A stretch of 64,000 nucleotides of DNA from Neobacillus niacini NBRC 15566 (GTDB lineage: Bacteria; Bacillota; Bacilli; Bacillales; Cytobacillaceae): positions 1-64,000 of the forward strand of contig NZ_BCVA01000023.1 of the NCBI RefSeq assembly GCF_001591505.1, in the 5' to 3' direction. The translations under genes were made by a program, and so were the position numbers. The notes under the pieces are model-generated. The model saw only the letters and a program-made list of their open reading frames with translations. It was not told the origin of the DNA and made no database searches. This document shows, in pieces, positions 34,898-44,237 of this stretch (the first letter of the stretch is position 1; each line of letters starts with the position of its first letter).

Positions 34898-36041
34898 TCT
34901 TAGCCAGCATTTGGCTGTAAACCGTCCCATTATCACCAAAGGCAAAAAGAAAATAGCTATTAGGATATTCTTTATACTTTCCGATAATTGGAATTCCATC
35001 CGATGTACCTCCATAAAATGCAGATACGTAATAATCAGGCTGTACTTTAATAGTGGGAAACATTTTATTAAATTCTTCAATTAGTTTATTCTTTTTGTGA
35101 ATGAGTTTACTATCACGGTCTTCAGGGTAGGTAGTGTTATCATCAAGTCCGCCTATAATAATCCGGTTATCTCTAGTTGTACGCATAAATAAATAGGGAC
35201 GTGCGGTTTCCCAAATGAGTGTCCTATTATACCATACCGAGAAATCTTCGACTGGATTGGTGGTTGCTGTATAGGTACTGACAAAGGAGGCCATTTTCTC
35301 TTTTTTGATGTCGATTCCTTCATAACCTGCTGCAAAGATGATATAACGTGCTTGTATAGAACATCCAGTCTTTGTAGAAACAATCATCCTTCCTAGTTCT
35401 TCATCATAATGGTGACCGTTCATTTCGGTATTTTCAAATATAGTGATTCCTTTTTGTGCTGCGTAATCCAATAGTGCATGGGTGAATCTGAACGGGTTAA
35501 TTTCTGCATCATTGTATGAGTAAATAGCGGCGTCCCTGCTAAACGGATATTTTCCTTCAATCTCTTCCTTTGTTAAAAAGGCAAGTTCACAGTGCTGCTG
35601 TTTTAAAAATTCATATTCCTTTTTTAGACCTTCAACGTCTTCTGGACAGCTGGCGGAATATAAGGTATCCCTCCTGTTGAATTCACAATCAATATTAACA
35701 TTTTTTGAGGCTGCTTCTATTTCATTAATGGCTTCCTTTAGTAATTGTAAATGTCTTTTTATGTAATCTGCTCCAAAAGTGTTGATCAAATTTGTAAACA
35801 TCTTTTCACCAGAGTATTGAATGAGAGCTGTATTCGTACTGGTACTGCCGCTGCCAATTGTTGACTTTTCAATTAGAACCACATCTAAATTAGAATTAGC
35901 AAGATAATATGCACACTGTGCCCCGGAGCTCCCTCCCCCAATAATTAATACATCACAAGAAAAATCCTCATCCAAAGAGGGGTAGGATGGAGGATCAGGA
36001 AAAGTAGTGGGCCAATAATAGGTTCCAGATTGTAAATTCAT
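34815..36041 (-). CDS. FAD-dependent oxidoreductase (DAO family)
   Basis: This 408-residue flavoprotein has the dinucleotide-binding motif VLIIGGGSSGAQCAYYLA near residue 31 and an ATG-like motif (IIFAAGYEG) in the middle, as in the DAO family that oxidises amines, amino acids or glycerol-3-phosphate. The C-terminal part has FYGGTSDGIPIIG and FAFGDNGTVYSQ. The substrate is not evident. It is a single gene. Confidence 0.88.
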   Translation of the reverse strand: MNLQSGTYYWPTTFPDPPSYPSLDEDFSCDVLIIGGGSSGAQCAYYLANSNLDVVLIEKSTIGSGSTSTNTALIQYSGEKMFTNLINTFGADYIKRHLQLLKEAINEIEAASKNVNIDCEFNRRDTLYSASCPEDVEGLKKEYEFLKQQHCELAFLTKEEIEGKYPFSRDAAIYSYNDAEINPFRFTHALLDYAAQKGITIFENTEMNGHHYDEELGRMIVSTKTGCSIQARYIIFAAGYEGIDIKKEKMASFVSTYTATTNPVEDFSVWYNRTLIWETARPYLFMRTTRDNRIIIGGLDDNTTYPEDRDSKLIHKKNKLIEEFNKMFPTIKVQPDYYVSAFYGGTSDGIPIIGKYKEYPNSYFLFAFGDNGTVYSQMLAKIIVTEIVEGNCPDLALYLQERPFLNKG

Positions 36042-36186
36042 TTATATCCCCCTGTTAAAAAGTATAATGATAATATATCCAATCTTATTTTATGCATGCA
36101 AAAAGCGGCATTCAGATTGATCATCATAAACATTTTTAAAAAAGGAGGCCATCTGTATTCGAATGAAGAACGGAACAGGATAATCT

Positions 36187-36654
36187 TCAGGTGGTAAAAC
36201 TTTGGAAGGTCCCCCAATTTTCTTGCCTTGCCAACTGGGGATAAACGGACAGAAAGTTAATGATGATGGGTGCTTGATCTAAATGAGGATAGGTGTTGAA
36301 TAGAAATCGATCGCCGTATCTTATAGCAGTTAATGCAAGTGGTAATTCACGTCTAAATATTTCATTGCGTTTTGCTGAGACAGATGGGGTAAATTGTCCT
36401 TGATCTACGTGTAAATAAACATAAAAACACAAAAAACTCCCGTGACTTTTCCATTCGCCTAAAACTTCATCTCTCATAGAGTTAATTTTTTCCCAAGCAT
36501 ACTTCATTCCGATATTTAAAAATAGTTGTCCAGTTATATCAGAATGAGTGAGTGTATAGCGCCTTGGGATTAATGGTTCCGTATAAGAAACTCCGTCCAC
36601 GTATTCCACAGATAGTTTTTCGGGATAAAAAGTACTCAAGTAATCAACCCCCAT
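36187..36654 (-). CDS. Staygreen family protein
   Basis: The protein of about 155 residues matches the staygreen family by PEKLSVEY near the start, PRRYTLTHSDITG and NSMRDEVLGEW. Plant SGR and some bacterial homologues remove Mg from chlorophyll derivatives; the role in a non-photosynthetic Bacillus is unknown. The start is uncertain: ATG 36654 has no ribosome site, while TTG 36639 lies 9 bases after GGGGGT and gives MSTFYPEKL, which fits the family. It lies downstream of an HrtAB-like exporter, which also handles tetrapyrroles in known cases. Confidence 0.75.
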   Translation of the reverse strand: MGVDYLSTFYPEKLSVEYVDGVSYTEPLIPRRYTLTHSDITGQLFLNIGMKYAWEKINSMRDEVLGEWKSHGSFLCFYVYLHVDQGQFTPSVSAKRNEIFRRELPLALTAIRYGDRFLFNTYPHLDQAPIIINFLSVYPQLARQENWGTFQSFTT

Positions 36655-36783
36655 TTTTATCACGATATTGGAAACTGACCGTTTGTAAATTTCTTATATA
36701 TCTTAATAAAGGCAGCTCCACGACAGATCAGAGCTACCTCATTATTAATTTTCTCATGTTATTCCTTATCATTAAGGTATATT

Positions 36784-37500
36784 CTAGATTTTCCCCTCGT
36801 ATGCCATATGTTGTACCCTCGTATGATTCTCTAATGCTGTTGAAAGAACGCCATCTGTCATTTTATAAACTTTGTCACAATAGTCGACAAGCCGAATATC
36901 GTGAGTCACGACAATGGTCGTTGTTTTTTTCTGCTTCGTTACTTTTTTCAATAGTTCCATCACTTCATAGGCACGGTCTGAATCAAGGGAGGCTGTGGGC
37001 TCATCTGCCAAAATAATCGAAGGATTGCTATACAGAGCTTTAGCTATAGCAACGCGCTGGCGTTCTCCCCCGGATAAGTCGGAGGGATATTTCATAAGTA
37101 AGTCTGCAATCCCTAAGTCCTCGTATAGTTGATTTCGCTCCACTTTTGACATATTACCTTTTTTTACTTTATCTAATAGTTTCAGTTGATTGGCCACTGA
37201 GAGGAAAGGGATTAGGTTCGAAGCTTGTAATACAAATCCAATTTCTCTGAGCCGGATTTGGGAGCGTGCTTTTTCATTTAAAGTGGTTAGATTCTCCCCG
37301 TTAATGATAACATCACCTGAGGTGGGTGATAATAATCCCCCTACAATCGTGAGAAAGGTACTTTTTCCAGATCCCGATGGACCAATAATGGCAATCAATT
37401 CCCCTCGGTTGGCAAGGAAATCTGTTTCCTTTAAGGCCTCCACCTTCTTATGGCCGCTTCCAAAACTCTTCTTTACTTGATGTAACTCTAACACTGCCAT
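36784..37500 (-). CDS. ABC transporter ATPase, HrtA/DevA-like
   Basis: The 238-residue ATPase has Walker A GPSGSGKST, signature LSGGERQR, Walker B IILADEPTASLD and the switch His in VVTHD. It belongs to the LolD/MacB-like group and resembles HrtA, the heme-efflux ATPase of Gram-positive bacteria. It follows the permease gene by 3 bases and forms a two-gene operon with it. Heme is only the best guess for substrate. Confidence 0.88.
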   Translation of the reverse strand: MAVLELHQVKKSFGSGHKKVEALKETDFLANRGELIAIIGPSGSGKSTFLTIVGGLLSPTSGDVIINGENLTTLNEKARSQIRLREIGFVLQASNLIPFLSVANQLKLLDKVKKGNMSKVERNQLYEDLGIADLLMKYPSDLSGGERQRVAIAKALYSNPSIILADEPTASLDSDRAYEVMELLKKVTKQKKTTTIVVTHDIRLVDYCDKVYKMTDGVLSTALENHTRVQHMAYEGKI

Positions 37501-37503
37501 GGT

Positions 37504-38574
37504 TTATCCTCCTATCGCTTTCAGTGGATCAATTCGAACAATTGTCAGGACTGAGAAAAAGGCACCAGCAGTTGCAACAGCCATTAGTATGAATCCATAG
37601 AGCACCATCACGGTCACATCAAATGAAACAGGAACAGCTGCTGGTAAAAAAGCTCCTGAAACAAGTGCGAAGGCGAATCCTAACGCTGTCCCAATGGACG
37701 CTAAAATAAAGGTTTGTGCCACAACAGACCAAGATAAATAATAACTGGAAATACCTTGGGCCTTCATCACGCCGAACATGCTGATCTTCTGCACAGTCAA
37801 TACATACAAGAAAATAGCTACAATGATGGATGATATTCCAAAGAGGAAATAAATCATGAAATTTAGAGTAAGTTTCTGTTCGGTATAACCAGGTAAATTT
37901 TGAATAAATGTTTCAATTTCAATGGAGGTTAGTTCATCATTTTGAGTGAGATTTGAGAGAGAATCATTTTGAACAACAATTCCATTGATTTGATCTTTAT
38001 TCTGTTTTGCTGCGTCACCAAATTTAACTTGGTGAAAGGTTGCTAGGTTAGTATATAGTACAGGTGCAGCGTTAAATCGAGCTTGGTCGGTAAAACCGAC
38101 AATCTTTAAAAGCTGGTCACTGGAGGACAAGGATAATTCATCACCTAGTTTGAATCCCTCTTCTTTAAGTGAATCGTCCGCAATAACCTCATTTGCTTTC
38201 TTAAAATCCCTTCCTTCTGTCACATCAGGCATTAGAAATTCTTCTCTGTTAATACCAAAGAGAGAGATGTTTTGCTTGGAGTCCCCATTGCTGGCAATCA
38301 CGTTTAACTGACCGATGACAGCTGTTTCATCTGCTTTAATGTCGTTTAGTTGATCGATTGACATGAATGATTGATACAAGCTTTTATCTGACTCCTCGGT
38401 AAGGATAATAGCGGTTGCATTCCATTTGTCAACCGCTTCTCTATTCAAATTGGCGAGACCAGTTGCAAGCCCAGAGAGAAAGAACACTAGATAAGAAACA
38501 AGCATTAAAATTCCTGTAATTAAGGTGAAACGAAGTTTATTTTTTTTAATTTCCTGCCATGCTAAAAACACCAT
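37504..38574 (-). CDS. ABC transporter permease, HrtB/FtsX-like
   Basis: This 356-residue permease has an N-terminal helix (about 16-37, after EIKKNKLRFTLIT), a large extracellular domain, and three C-terminal helices, the MacB/FtsX layout. The region VFFLSGLATGLANLNREAVD resembles HrtB. It exports, rather than imports, in characterised relatives. The gene is divergent from a MerR-type regulator, with two palindromes in the gap. Confidence 0.85.
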   Translation of the reverse strand: MVFLAWQEIKKNKLRFTLITGILMLVSYLVFFLSGLATGLANLNREAVDKWNATAIILTEESDKSLYQSFMSIDQLNDIKADETAVIGQLNVIASNGDSKQNISLFGINREEFLMPDVTEGRDFKKANEVIADDSLKEEGFKLGDELSLSSSDQLLKIVGFTDQARFNAAPVLYTNLATFHQVKFGDAAKQNKDQINGIVVQNDSLSNLTQNDELTSIEIETFIQNLPGYTEQKLTLNFMIYFLFGISSIIVAIFLYVLTVQKISMFGVMKAQGISSYYLSWSVVAQTFILASIGTALGFAFALVSGAFLPAAVPVSFDVTVMVLYGFILMAVATAGAFFSVLTIVRIDPLKAIGG

Positions 38575-38647
38575 GTCACTCCCTTTCGAATGTAAGATAT
38601 TAAATGTTTACTTAATTATTAATGCATTTAACCTGAATTGTTTATTG

Positions 38648-38746
38648 TTTGTATAATGTTATGTAATAAACATTATACAAATGTTCATGGTTTTAATCAA
38701 ACATAATGTTATTTGTATAACGTTTATAATGATAACGTTGTACCAA
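38648..38746. promoter_or_regulatory. Two palindromic operators between hrtB-like and merR-type genes
   Basis: TTTGTATAATGTT (38648-38660) and AACATTATACAAA (38669-38681) are perfect 13-bp arms with an 8-base spacer. TTGTATAACGTT (38713-38724) and AACGTTGTACCA (38734-38745) repeat the pattern with a 9-base spacer and mismatches. Both are dyads of one family (TTGTATAAyGTT), which suggests one regulator, most likely the adjacent MerR-type protein. Confidence 0.65.
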
Positions 38747-38813
38747 CTACAGGTATTCGTTATACTAATGATGTCTATGAGGTTGTGGAGAAGGTAGTAA
38801 GGGGATGAAATAA

Positions 38814-39725
38814 ATGATTCAATCCGATGAAAATGGATTATTTGCCATTCATCAAGTTGCAGATATAACCGGCTTATCGAAACAAGTGATTCGAAAATGG
38901 GAAGAACGTTATGGAATTATTCAACCAAAGCGAATGGATAATGGTTATAGAATATATAGTCAACAGGATGTCAAAACGCTTCTAAAAGTAAAATTACTCT
39001 CAGAACAAGGCCACTCACTTAAACAAGCTGCATTACTTGTAAAAGAGGTAAGGGAAGAGCCTGAGATTTTGATACAAAAAGAAAAATCCCCCTACTATGA
39101 GCAGTGGAATGAATATGTCTTTCAGCTTCTTGAAAAAGGCATGCACTGTGATGAAATAGAATTAAATTTTATCTTAAAACAAGCTTATCATCATCTAGGG
39201 TTAGAGCACTTTTTAACCGATATTGTCATTCCTTTTTTAAAAGAGGTAGGGAAAAAGTGGGAGAATCACGAGTGGGATGAATATCAGGAATCTGTATCTA
39301 GCTTGGTGGTAAGAGATTTCTTAGTCCAAATTCGACGAAATTATCAATATCGGGAACAAGCTCCATTTGTTCTCGGAGCATGTCTGCCATATGAACAACA
39401 TGAAGTACCGCTCCACCTAATCTTATTACGTTTCATGATGAAAGGATGGAAAACTCAGTTGATGGGGCCTTCCCCCGCTCCAGGAGCGATTGAATCATTG
39501 GTATGTAAATTAAAGCCAGATGTGGTTTTGTTATCGGCTACAACTTCTATACCATTTGAAACGGACCCTCAATTGCTGCAGAGATTAGATCAATTTGCTG
39601 AAGAGCAAATGGACGTGGCCTTCTACCTTGGCGGTCAAGGGGCAGCTGCCTATCTCTCCGATTATAAACCACGGGCCATTCGTGTAACCAATTCCGTTGA
39701 AGACATTTTAAATAGTAATAACTAA
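38814..39725 (+). CDS. MerR-family regulator with B12-binding domain
   Basis: The 303-residue protein has a MerR winged HTH (about 8-78, with GLSKQVIRKWEERYG), a helical cap (about 95-170) and a Rossmann B12-binding-like domain (about 180-300). The likely lower cobalt ligand His appears in EQHEVP. The cap motif reads WENHEWDEYQES, where light-sensing CarH has Trp and Glu-His; the His is a Ser here. It may thus bind cobalamin or another tetrapyrrole without CarH photochemistry. It is divergent from the HrtBA-like genes. Confidence 0.82.
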   Translation: MIQSDENGLFAIHQVADITGLSKQVIRKWEERYGIIQPKRMDNGYRIYSQQDVKTLLKVKLLSEQGHSLKQAALLVKEVREEPEILIQKEKSPYYEQWNEYVFQLLEKGMHCDEIELNFILKQAYHHLGLEHFLTDIVIPFLKEVGKKWENHEWDEYQESVSSLVVRDFLVQIRRNYQYREQAPFVLGACLPYEQHEVPLHLILLRFMMKGWKTQLMGPSPAPGAIESLVCKLKPDVVLLSATTSIPFETDPQLLQRLDQFAEEQMDVAFYLGGQGAAAYLSDYKPRAIRVTNSVEDILNSNN

Positions 39726-39765
39726 GGCTATGATAGTAATAAATGGATAAATTCGGGGTGAGAAA

Positions 39766-40476
39766 ATGCCTGAACATATCGAAGTAATGTTAAGGTCCAT
39801 TACTTCTTTCAGTTTATTACTAATTGGAGCAAGGATATTAGGTAAACAAACGATATCACAAATGACAATGTTTGATTTTGTGGCATCCATTTCGTTAGGC
39901 GCCATTTCAGCTAATTTAGCCTTTAATACTTCTGTTAAGATGCACCATACGATTATTGCTTTTACGATCTATGTAGCAATTATTTTTTTAATGGCAATTA
40001 TCTCATTAAAAAACAGAAAAGGGAGAAAGTTTCTAGCTGGAGATCCTACAATTGTAATTCAGAATGGAAAAGTATTAGAAGGTAACATGAATAAAATGCG
40101 ATATACACTGGATTATTTAAATCAACAACTAAGGGAAAAAGATGTTTTTAACATCGAAGAGGTACTTTTTGCAATCGTTGAGACGAATGGGATGTTAACG
40201 GTATTAAAAAAGCCGCAATTTAGAAATGTAACTAGACAGGACTTAATGATAGCCGTAACGCAAGAGCAGAGACTGCCTATTGAACTTATTATGGATGGAG
40301 AAATAATAAAAGAAAATCTAGAACAAAATAATCTATCGTATTCATGGCTAGAATCGGAGCTAAAAAAGCGTAATTTAACAAAACAAGAGGTTGTTTATGC
40401 AGTAATGGCTGCCAATGGGAATATGTATGTTGATACTTTTAAAGATCATATCCATTCCCCCATTGATACTGAATAA
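39766..40476 (+). CDS. DUF421 (YetF-like) membrane protein
   Basis: The 236-residue protein has N-terminal transmembrane helices (to about 85) and a C-terminal cytoplasmic DUF421 domain. GARILGKQTISQMTMFDFV and GDPTIVIQNGKV are typical of the family, which includes B. subtilis YetF and related proteins of unclear function. AATTCGGGGTGAGA lies before the ATG. It follows the MerR-type gene by 40 bases and may be read with it. Confidence 0.9.
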   Translation: MPEHIEVMLRSITSFSLLLIGARILGKQTISQMTMFDFVASISLGAISANLAFNTSVKMHHTIIAFTIYVAIIFLMAIISLKNRKGRKFLAGDPTIVIQNGKVLEGNMNKMRYTLDYLNQQLREKDVFNIEEVLFAIVETNGMLTVLKKPQFRNVTRQDLMIAVTQEQRLPIELIMDGEIIKENLEQNNLSYSWLESELKKRNLTKQEVVYAVMAANGNMYVDTFKDHIHSPIDTE

Positions 40477-40495
40477 TTCATTGGCTTACACGGTA

Positions 40496-40525
40496 GAAAA
40501 GCCCCCAAAATGTTGGGAGCTTTTC
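40496..40525. terminator. Bidirectional terminator
   Basis: GAAAAGC with CCC pairs with GGG and GCTTTTC; it lies between two convergent genes. Confidence 0.75.
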
Positions 40526-40528
40526 ACA

Positions 40529-40918
40529 TCATCTTAATACTTTAAACGCTTCTGCAACTTTCCGTGCAAAGTTTAATGGCGGTTCAACAGATTGAAAGTG
40601 AATATAAAGAATGTTTGGTTTTGTGTAAAGCCAATGATTATGAATGGCACTAATGAATATACCATTTCTAACTAGTATATTTATAAATCCCGGAATTTCC
40701 TCCTCGAGTACGACTGTTTCCCCAAGGTTAAGTGCGTTACCTTCGTAATCCAAGGACTCAAATGATACTTCTGCGTGAAGTTCACTTCGACTTGGACGAC
40801 CTTGAATGGTAACATCTAGATTACGCTCAATTTCTACCGAGCAAACGCCATTTTTAACTTTTGGTTTTTTGTTTAGGATTTGGCTAAATTGCTGGCAAAG
40901 TGTATGGACATTATTCAT
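40529..40918 (-). CDS. DUF1259 protein
   Basis: This 129-residue protein carries the DUF1259 (LppY/LpqO-type) pattern VLEEEIPGFINILVRNGI and AIHNHWL, then LYIHFQ. It has no signal peptide. The function is unknown; the conserved IHNH motif hints at metal binding. It is a single gene convergent with the DUF421 gene, and GGGG-type ribosome sequence precedes the ATG. Confidence 0.8.
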   Translation of the reverse strand: MNNVHTLCQQFSQILNKKPKVKNGVCSVEIERNLDVTIQGRPSRSELHAEVSFESLDYEGNALNLGETVVLEEEIPGFINILVRNGIFISAIHNHWLYTKPNILYIHFQSVEPPLNFARKVAEAFKVLR

Positions 40919-41051
40919 AAAAAAAATCCCCTTTATTACAATTTATCTAATTTATGCTTTGGCAAAAATTAAGTAACTTGTATGGTATGGGGATTTTTTT
41001 ATCGTTTAATAAGAGGGAACCACCCTTAAAAGTGCTAAAAATATAAACCAA

Positions 41052-41744
41052 TCAAATTTGAAATAGCCACACAACGAACGGTCCTAAAAAGGAGCCAATA
41101 ATTGCGCATAAGGTCATGGTTACAGAACTCATGGAAAAGGCAAGTTCGCCATATTCAGCAGCTTTTGAAGTTCCTATGGCATGTGAGGCACTTCCAAGCC
41201 CAATTCCTCTCCCAATGGGGCTATGCACCTGTGCGAATTTAAAAATCATGGGCGCTGCCATGACGCCAAATATGCCGGCAATCATTACGCTGATTACTGC
41301 TATTGAGGCGTTTCCTCCCAATCCTCTAGCCACTTCAATTGCAACAGGCGTTGTAATGGATTTAGGGATAATGGAAAGAACTAACGGGTGGGACATTCCA
41401 AATATCTTAGCTAAGATGCTGACACTCATCATCCCAGTGATAGCACCGATCAAAACCCCGCCCAATATCGGAAACAAATGAGTCATTAAAAAGTGACGTT
41501 GTTTATACAAAGGATAAGCAAGTGCCACAACGGCCGGTTCCAAAAGAGAGTTAATCCAATGTCCTCCGATCATATAGCTTTTATAAGGAATATCAAGCAC
41601 TACGAGGATGATGACAATCAGGACGGTAGCGGTTAAAACCGGAATGAAAAATGAATATGAGAAACGGTTGTATAATCGGGTCATTGCGAAGAAGGCAAGG
41701 ACAGTCAATAAAATCATCCAGATTGGGAATAGTGCTTGTTGCAT
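41052..41744 (-). CDS. lrgB: LrgB/CidB family membrane protein
   Basis: The 230-residue multi-helix membrane protein matches LrgB/CidB, with SIIPKSITTPVAIEVARG and GSASHAIGTSKA, both family hallmarks. These proteins influence murein hydrolase activity and export of metabolites such as pyruvate. The gene overlaps the end of the LrgA-like gene by 31 bases. I cannot tell LrgB from CidB by sequence alone, since no lytSR or alsSD genes are adjacent. Confidence 0.88.
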   Translation of the reverse strand: MQQALFPIWMILLTVLAFFAMTRLYNRFSYSFFIPVLTATVLIVIILVVLDIPYKSYMIGGHWINSLLEPAVVALAYPLYKQRHFLMTHLFPILGGVLIGAITGMMSVSILAKIFGMSHPLVLSIIPKSITTPVAIEVARGLGGNASIAVISVMIAGIFGVMAAPMIFKFAQVHSPIGRGIGLGSASHAIGTSKAAEYGELAFSMSSVTMTLCAIIGSFLGPFVVWLFQI

Positions 41745-42118
41745 TCCTGTTCATCCTTTCTATTTTTCGCTTTCTTTTCAAAGAATTGGCTTGCCCTTCC
41801 TGCTATTGCAATGGTAATTACGGTGCTTAATAGAATGACTATAAAGAGCATTGCACCTTGAACCGAAAGCAAGGAAGAGTAATTCATGATACCAACAGTA
41901 GCCGGAATAAAAAACAAAGTTAATATACTTAATAGAAAACCTGCTCCCTGCTCAATAAACTTTACTGGGATAATTTTCAAACACAAACAAACGAAAAGTA
42001 ATATAAGTGCGATAATACTACCTGGAATCATCAGGTGAAAAAGGTTTTGAATCGCCTTTCCAATGAAGGAAAAAATATATAAAATACCAATTTGCAAAAC
42101 AATGATTAGGAATTTCAT
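41714..42118 (-). CDS. lrgA: LrgA/CidA family holin-like protein
   Basis: The 134-residue protein has four predicted transmembrane helices and the LrgA/CidA motif MIPGSIIALILLFVCL. It is the first gene of the pair. I place the start at ATG 42118, about 10 bases after GAGGGA; the in-frame TTG upstream overlaps that ribosome site. CidA-like proteins form membrane oligomers and act with LrgB/CidB. Confidence 0.86.
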   Translation of the reverse strand: MKFLIIVLQIGILYIFSFIGKAIQNLFHLMIPGSIIALILLFVCLCLKIIPVKFIEQGAGFLLSILTLFFIPATVGIMNYSSLLSVQGAMLFIVILLSTVITIAIAGRASQFFEKKAKNRKDEQECNKHYSQSG

Positions 42119-42299
42119 ATGCACAGGGTCCCTCAAATGAGAGACTACAACTTACCTTCTTTCTATAAAGTCTACTATTCAAGAACTTTTTTCATTATAC
42201 ACCCATTGATTGCACAGGTGCTTTCTATATGTTTCCATTGACGAATGTTGGTTTTATACTGTATTATATAAAAATAATTTAATAAGACCTCACTTTTTA

Positions 42300-42505
42300 T
42301 ATAGTGAGGTAGAGGCGCGATATTTAACAGTCTTTAGTGGAGCTTGAGAAGCCGTGATGCTAAGGAGAAGGAAATGTCGCCGAAGTTTGTAATATTCTCG
42401 GTATTACATGCTGGGTCTGCAGTTAAGAGCTGCAGGACTGTCTCAATAAACTCCCCAGTTTATTGAGTTGTGCTATCTCATTTGGGATAAAGAGAGGACT
42501 TAAGG
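42300..42505 (+). ncRNA. Lysine riboswitch (L box) 2
   Basis: The L-box elements recur: GGTAGAGGCGCGA, AGTC, GTCGCCGAAG, GCTGGGTCTGCA, GGACTGTC and GCTATCTC. It precedes a terminator at 42522 and a second amino-acid ABC operon. This is an independent lysine aptamer, differing in its variable stems from the one at 27700. The rest of the gap to lrgA (42119-42299) is AT-rich promoter sequence; a perfect hairpin (ACCTCAC with GTGAGGT) lies at its end. Confidence 0.92.
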
Positions 42506-42521
42506 GCAACTATGTATAGTG

Positions 42522-42551
42522 CGACCTGAGTATACCTCAGGTCGTTTTTTG
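42522..42551 (+). terminator. Riboswitch-controlled terminator 2
   Basis: CGACCTGAG (42522-42530) pairs with CTCAGGTCG (42536-42544), followed by six T residues. Confidence 0.88.
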
Positions 42552-42587
42552 TCGTAATTTAGAGGAAAAAACAGGAGGAGAGACATT

Positions 42588-43424
42588 ATGAAAAACAAGT
42601 TTTCATTATTCATAGTTTTATTGGTTTCAACTATTCTTCTATTAGCAGGTTGTGGGACAAGTAACAGTTCTGATTCTGGATCATCTGAAGATAATACATT
42701 TAAGGTTGGTCTTGAAGCGGGATATGCTCCTTTTAACTGGACTCAAAACGATGATTCTAATGGTGGAGTTAAAATCGATGGCTCTGCAGAATATGCAGGC
42801 GGATATGATGTAGAAATTGCAAAAAAGGTAGCTGAAGGCTTAGGAAAGGAATTAGTGATTGTCAAAACAGAGTGGGATGGCCTGGTACCAGCTTTAACAT
42901 CCGGCAAAATTGACGCCATCATCGCTGGTATGTCACCTACTGCAGAACGTAAAGAATCAATTGACTTCTCGGATAATTATTATACATCCAACCTAGTAAT
43001 GGTTGTGAAAAAAGGAAGCAAGTATGAAGGCGCTACGTCCATTCAAGATTTCAAAGGAGCAAAAGTTACAGCTCAATTAAATACATTCCATTATTCAGTG
43101 ATTGACCAAATTAAAGGTGTAGAAAAGAAAACAGCAATGGATAACTTCCCAGCAATGAGGGTGGCTCTTGAATCAGGGATAATTGACGGATACGTTTCAG
43201 AGCGTCCAGAAGGTGTTAGTGCTTCAGCTGCTAATGATAACTATGTAATGGTTGAATTTGAGGATGGATTTAAAACATCACCAGATGATACAGCAATCGC
43301 TGTTGGTGTTAAAAAAGGCAGCAAGACTACAGATAAAATCAATGAAATTTTAAAAGGTATCTCAGAAGAAGAACGCACAAGCATTATGGATAATGCTATT
43401 AAAAATCAACCAGCAGCACAGTAA
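42588..43424 (+). CDS. Amino-acid ABC transporter substrate-binding lipoprotein 2, probably for lysine
   Basis: The 278-residue family 3 solute-binding protein has a lipobox LAGC with Cys22. GYAPFNW, GGYDVEIAKKVAEG and IDAIIAGMSPTAERK are typical of the family. The L box upstream points to lysine or a related amino acid. It differs clearly from the binding protein at 27980, so the two importers are probably not recent duplicates. AGGAGGAG precedes the ATG. Confidence 0.88.
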   Translation: MKNKFSLFIVLLVSTILLLAGCGTSNSSDSGSSEDNTFKVGLEAGYAPFNWTQNDDSNGGVKIDGSAEYAGGYDVEIAKKVAEGLGKELVIVKTEWDGLVPALTSGKIDAIIAGMSPTAERKESIDFSDNYYTSNLVMVVKKGSKYEGATSIQDFKGAKVTAQLNTFHYSVIDQIKGVEKKTAMDNFPAMRVALESGIIDGYVSERPEGVSASAANDNYVMVEFEDGFKTSPDDTAIAVGVKKGSKTTDKINEILKGISEEERTSIMDNAIKNQPAAQ

Positions 43425-43432
43425 TAGTGAGA

Positions 43433-43466
43433 AACCGGCTGTATTAATCATACAGTCGGTTTTATA
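43433..43466 (+). terminator. Partial terminator within ABC operon 2
   Basis: AAACCGGCTGTAT pairs with ATACAGTCGGTTT (one wobble) between the binding-protein and permease genes, with a short T run. Confidence 0.7.
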
Positions 43467-43485
43467 CAGTAAAGGAGGATAAAAG

Positions 43486-44217
43486 ATGAGTCTTGAGTGG
43501 GTCATTAAAATAATTTCAGAAAACTGGCCTATGTTCCTTCGTGGCGCTGGTTTAACACTTTTGATTGCTCTTATAGGGACGGTTATTGGAGCAGTAATTG
43601 GATTATTAGCAGGAGTAATAAGAACAATACCAATGCCTGAACGAGGGGCAAAAAAACTACTTTTAAACGTAATTAACGCAATTCTATCTATCTATATTGA
43701 ATTCTTCCGTGGAACACCAATGATTGTACAAGCAATGGTAATCTATTATGGTTCTGCGCTAGCATTTGGTATCGACATGAATGTTTTTGCTGCAGCTATT
43801 ATTGTTGTATCCATCAATACAGGAGCCTATATGGCGGAAATTGTCCGTGGTGGAATTGTTTCAATTGAAAAGGGACAGTTCGAGGCAGCACATGCGATCG
43901 GCATGACTCATGTCCAAACAATGTGGAATGTGGTATTACCCCAGGTGATTCGCAATATTCTGCCGGCAACAGGAAACCAATTTGTTATTAATATTAAAGA
44001 TACATCGGTTCTGAATGTGATTTCTGTTACAGAATTATATTTCGTGACAAAATCGATTTCAGGAAATAACTTTAGATATTTTGAATCCTTTTTCGTAGCA
44101 TGTATGATTTATTTTGTGATGACCTTTATTGTAACAAGAATATTGTTATATATTGAAAAGAAATTAGATGGTGCTGACAACTATACGATGATTAGTAACG
44201 ATACACTACAAAAATAA
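43486..44217 (+). CDS. Amino-acid ABC transporter permease 2
   Basis: The 243-residue permease has an EAA-loop [21 protein letters not shown] and [10 protein letters not shown], typical of HisM/GlnP permeases. AAAGGAGG lies before the ATG. It operates with the ATPase that follows 20 bases later and with the lysine-regulated binding protein. Confidence 0.92.
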   Translation: MSLEWVIKIISENWPMFLRGAGLTLLIALIGTVIGAVIGLLAGVIRTIPMPERGAKKLLLNVINAILSIYIEFFRGTPMIVQAMVIYYGSALAFGIDMNVFAAAIIVVSINTGAYMAEIVRGGIVSIEKGQFEAAHAIGMTHVQTMWNVVLPQVIRNILPATGNQFVINIKDTSVLNVISVTELYFVTKSISGNNFRYFESFFVACMIYFVMTFIVTRILLYIEKKLDGADNYTMISNDTLQK

Positions 44218-44237
44218 ATGAGGAAGGAGGAGTGAAT

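Noticed and set aside
41116..41481. 121-residue plus-strand frame opposite lrgB
   Set aside because: It is a shadow of the lrgB reading frame with no start signals.
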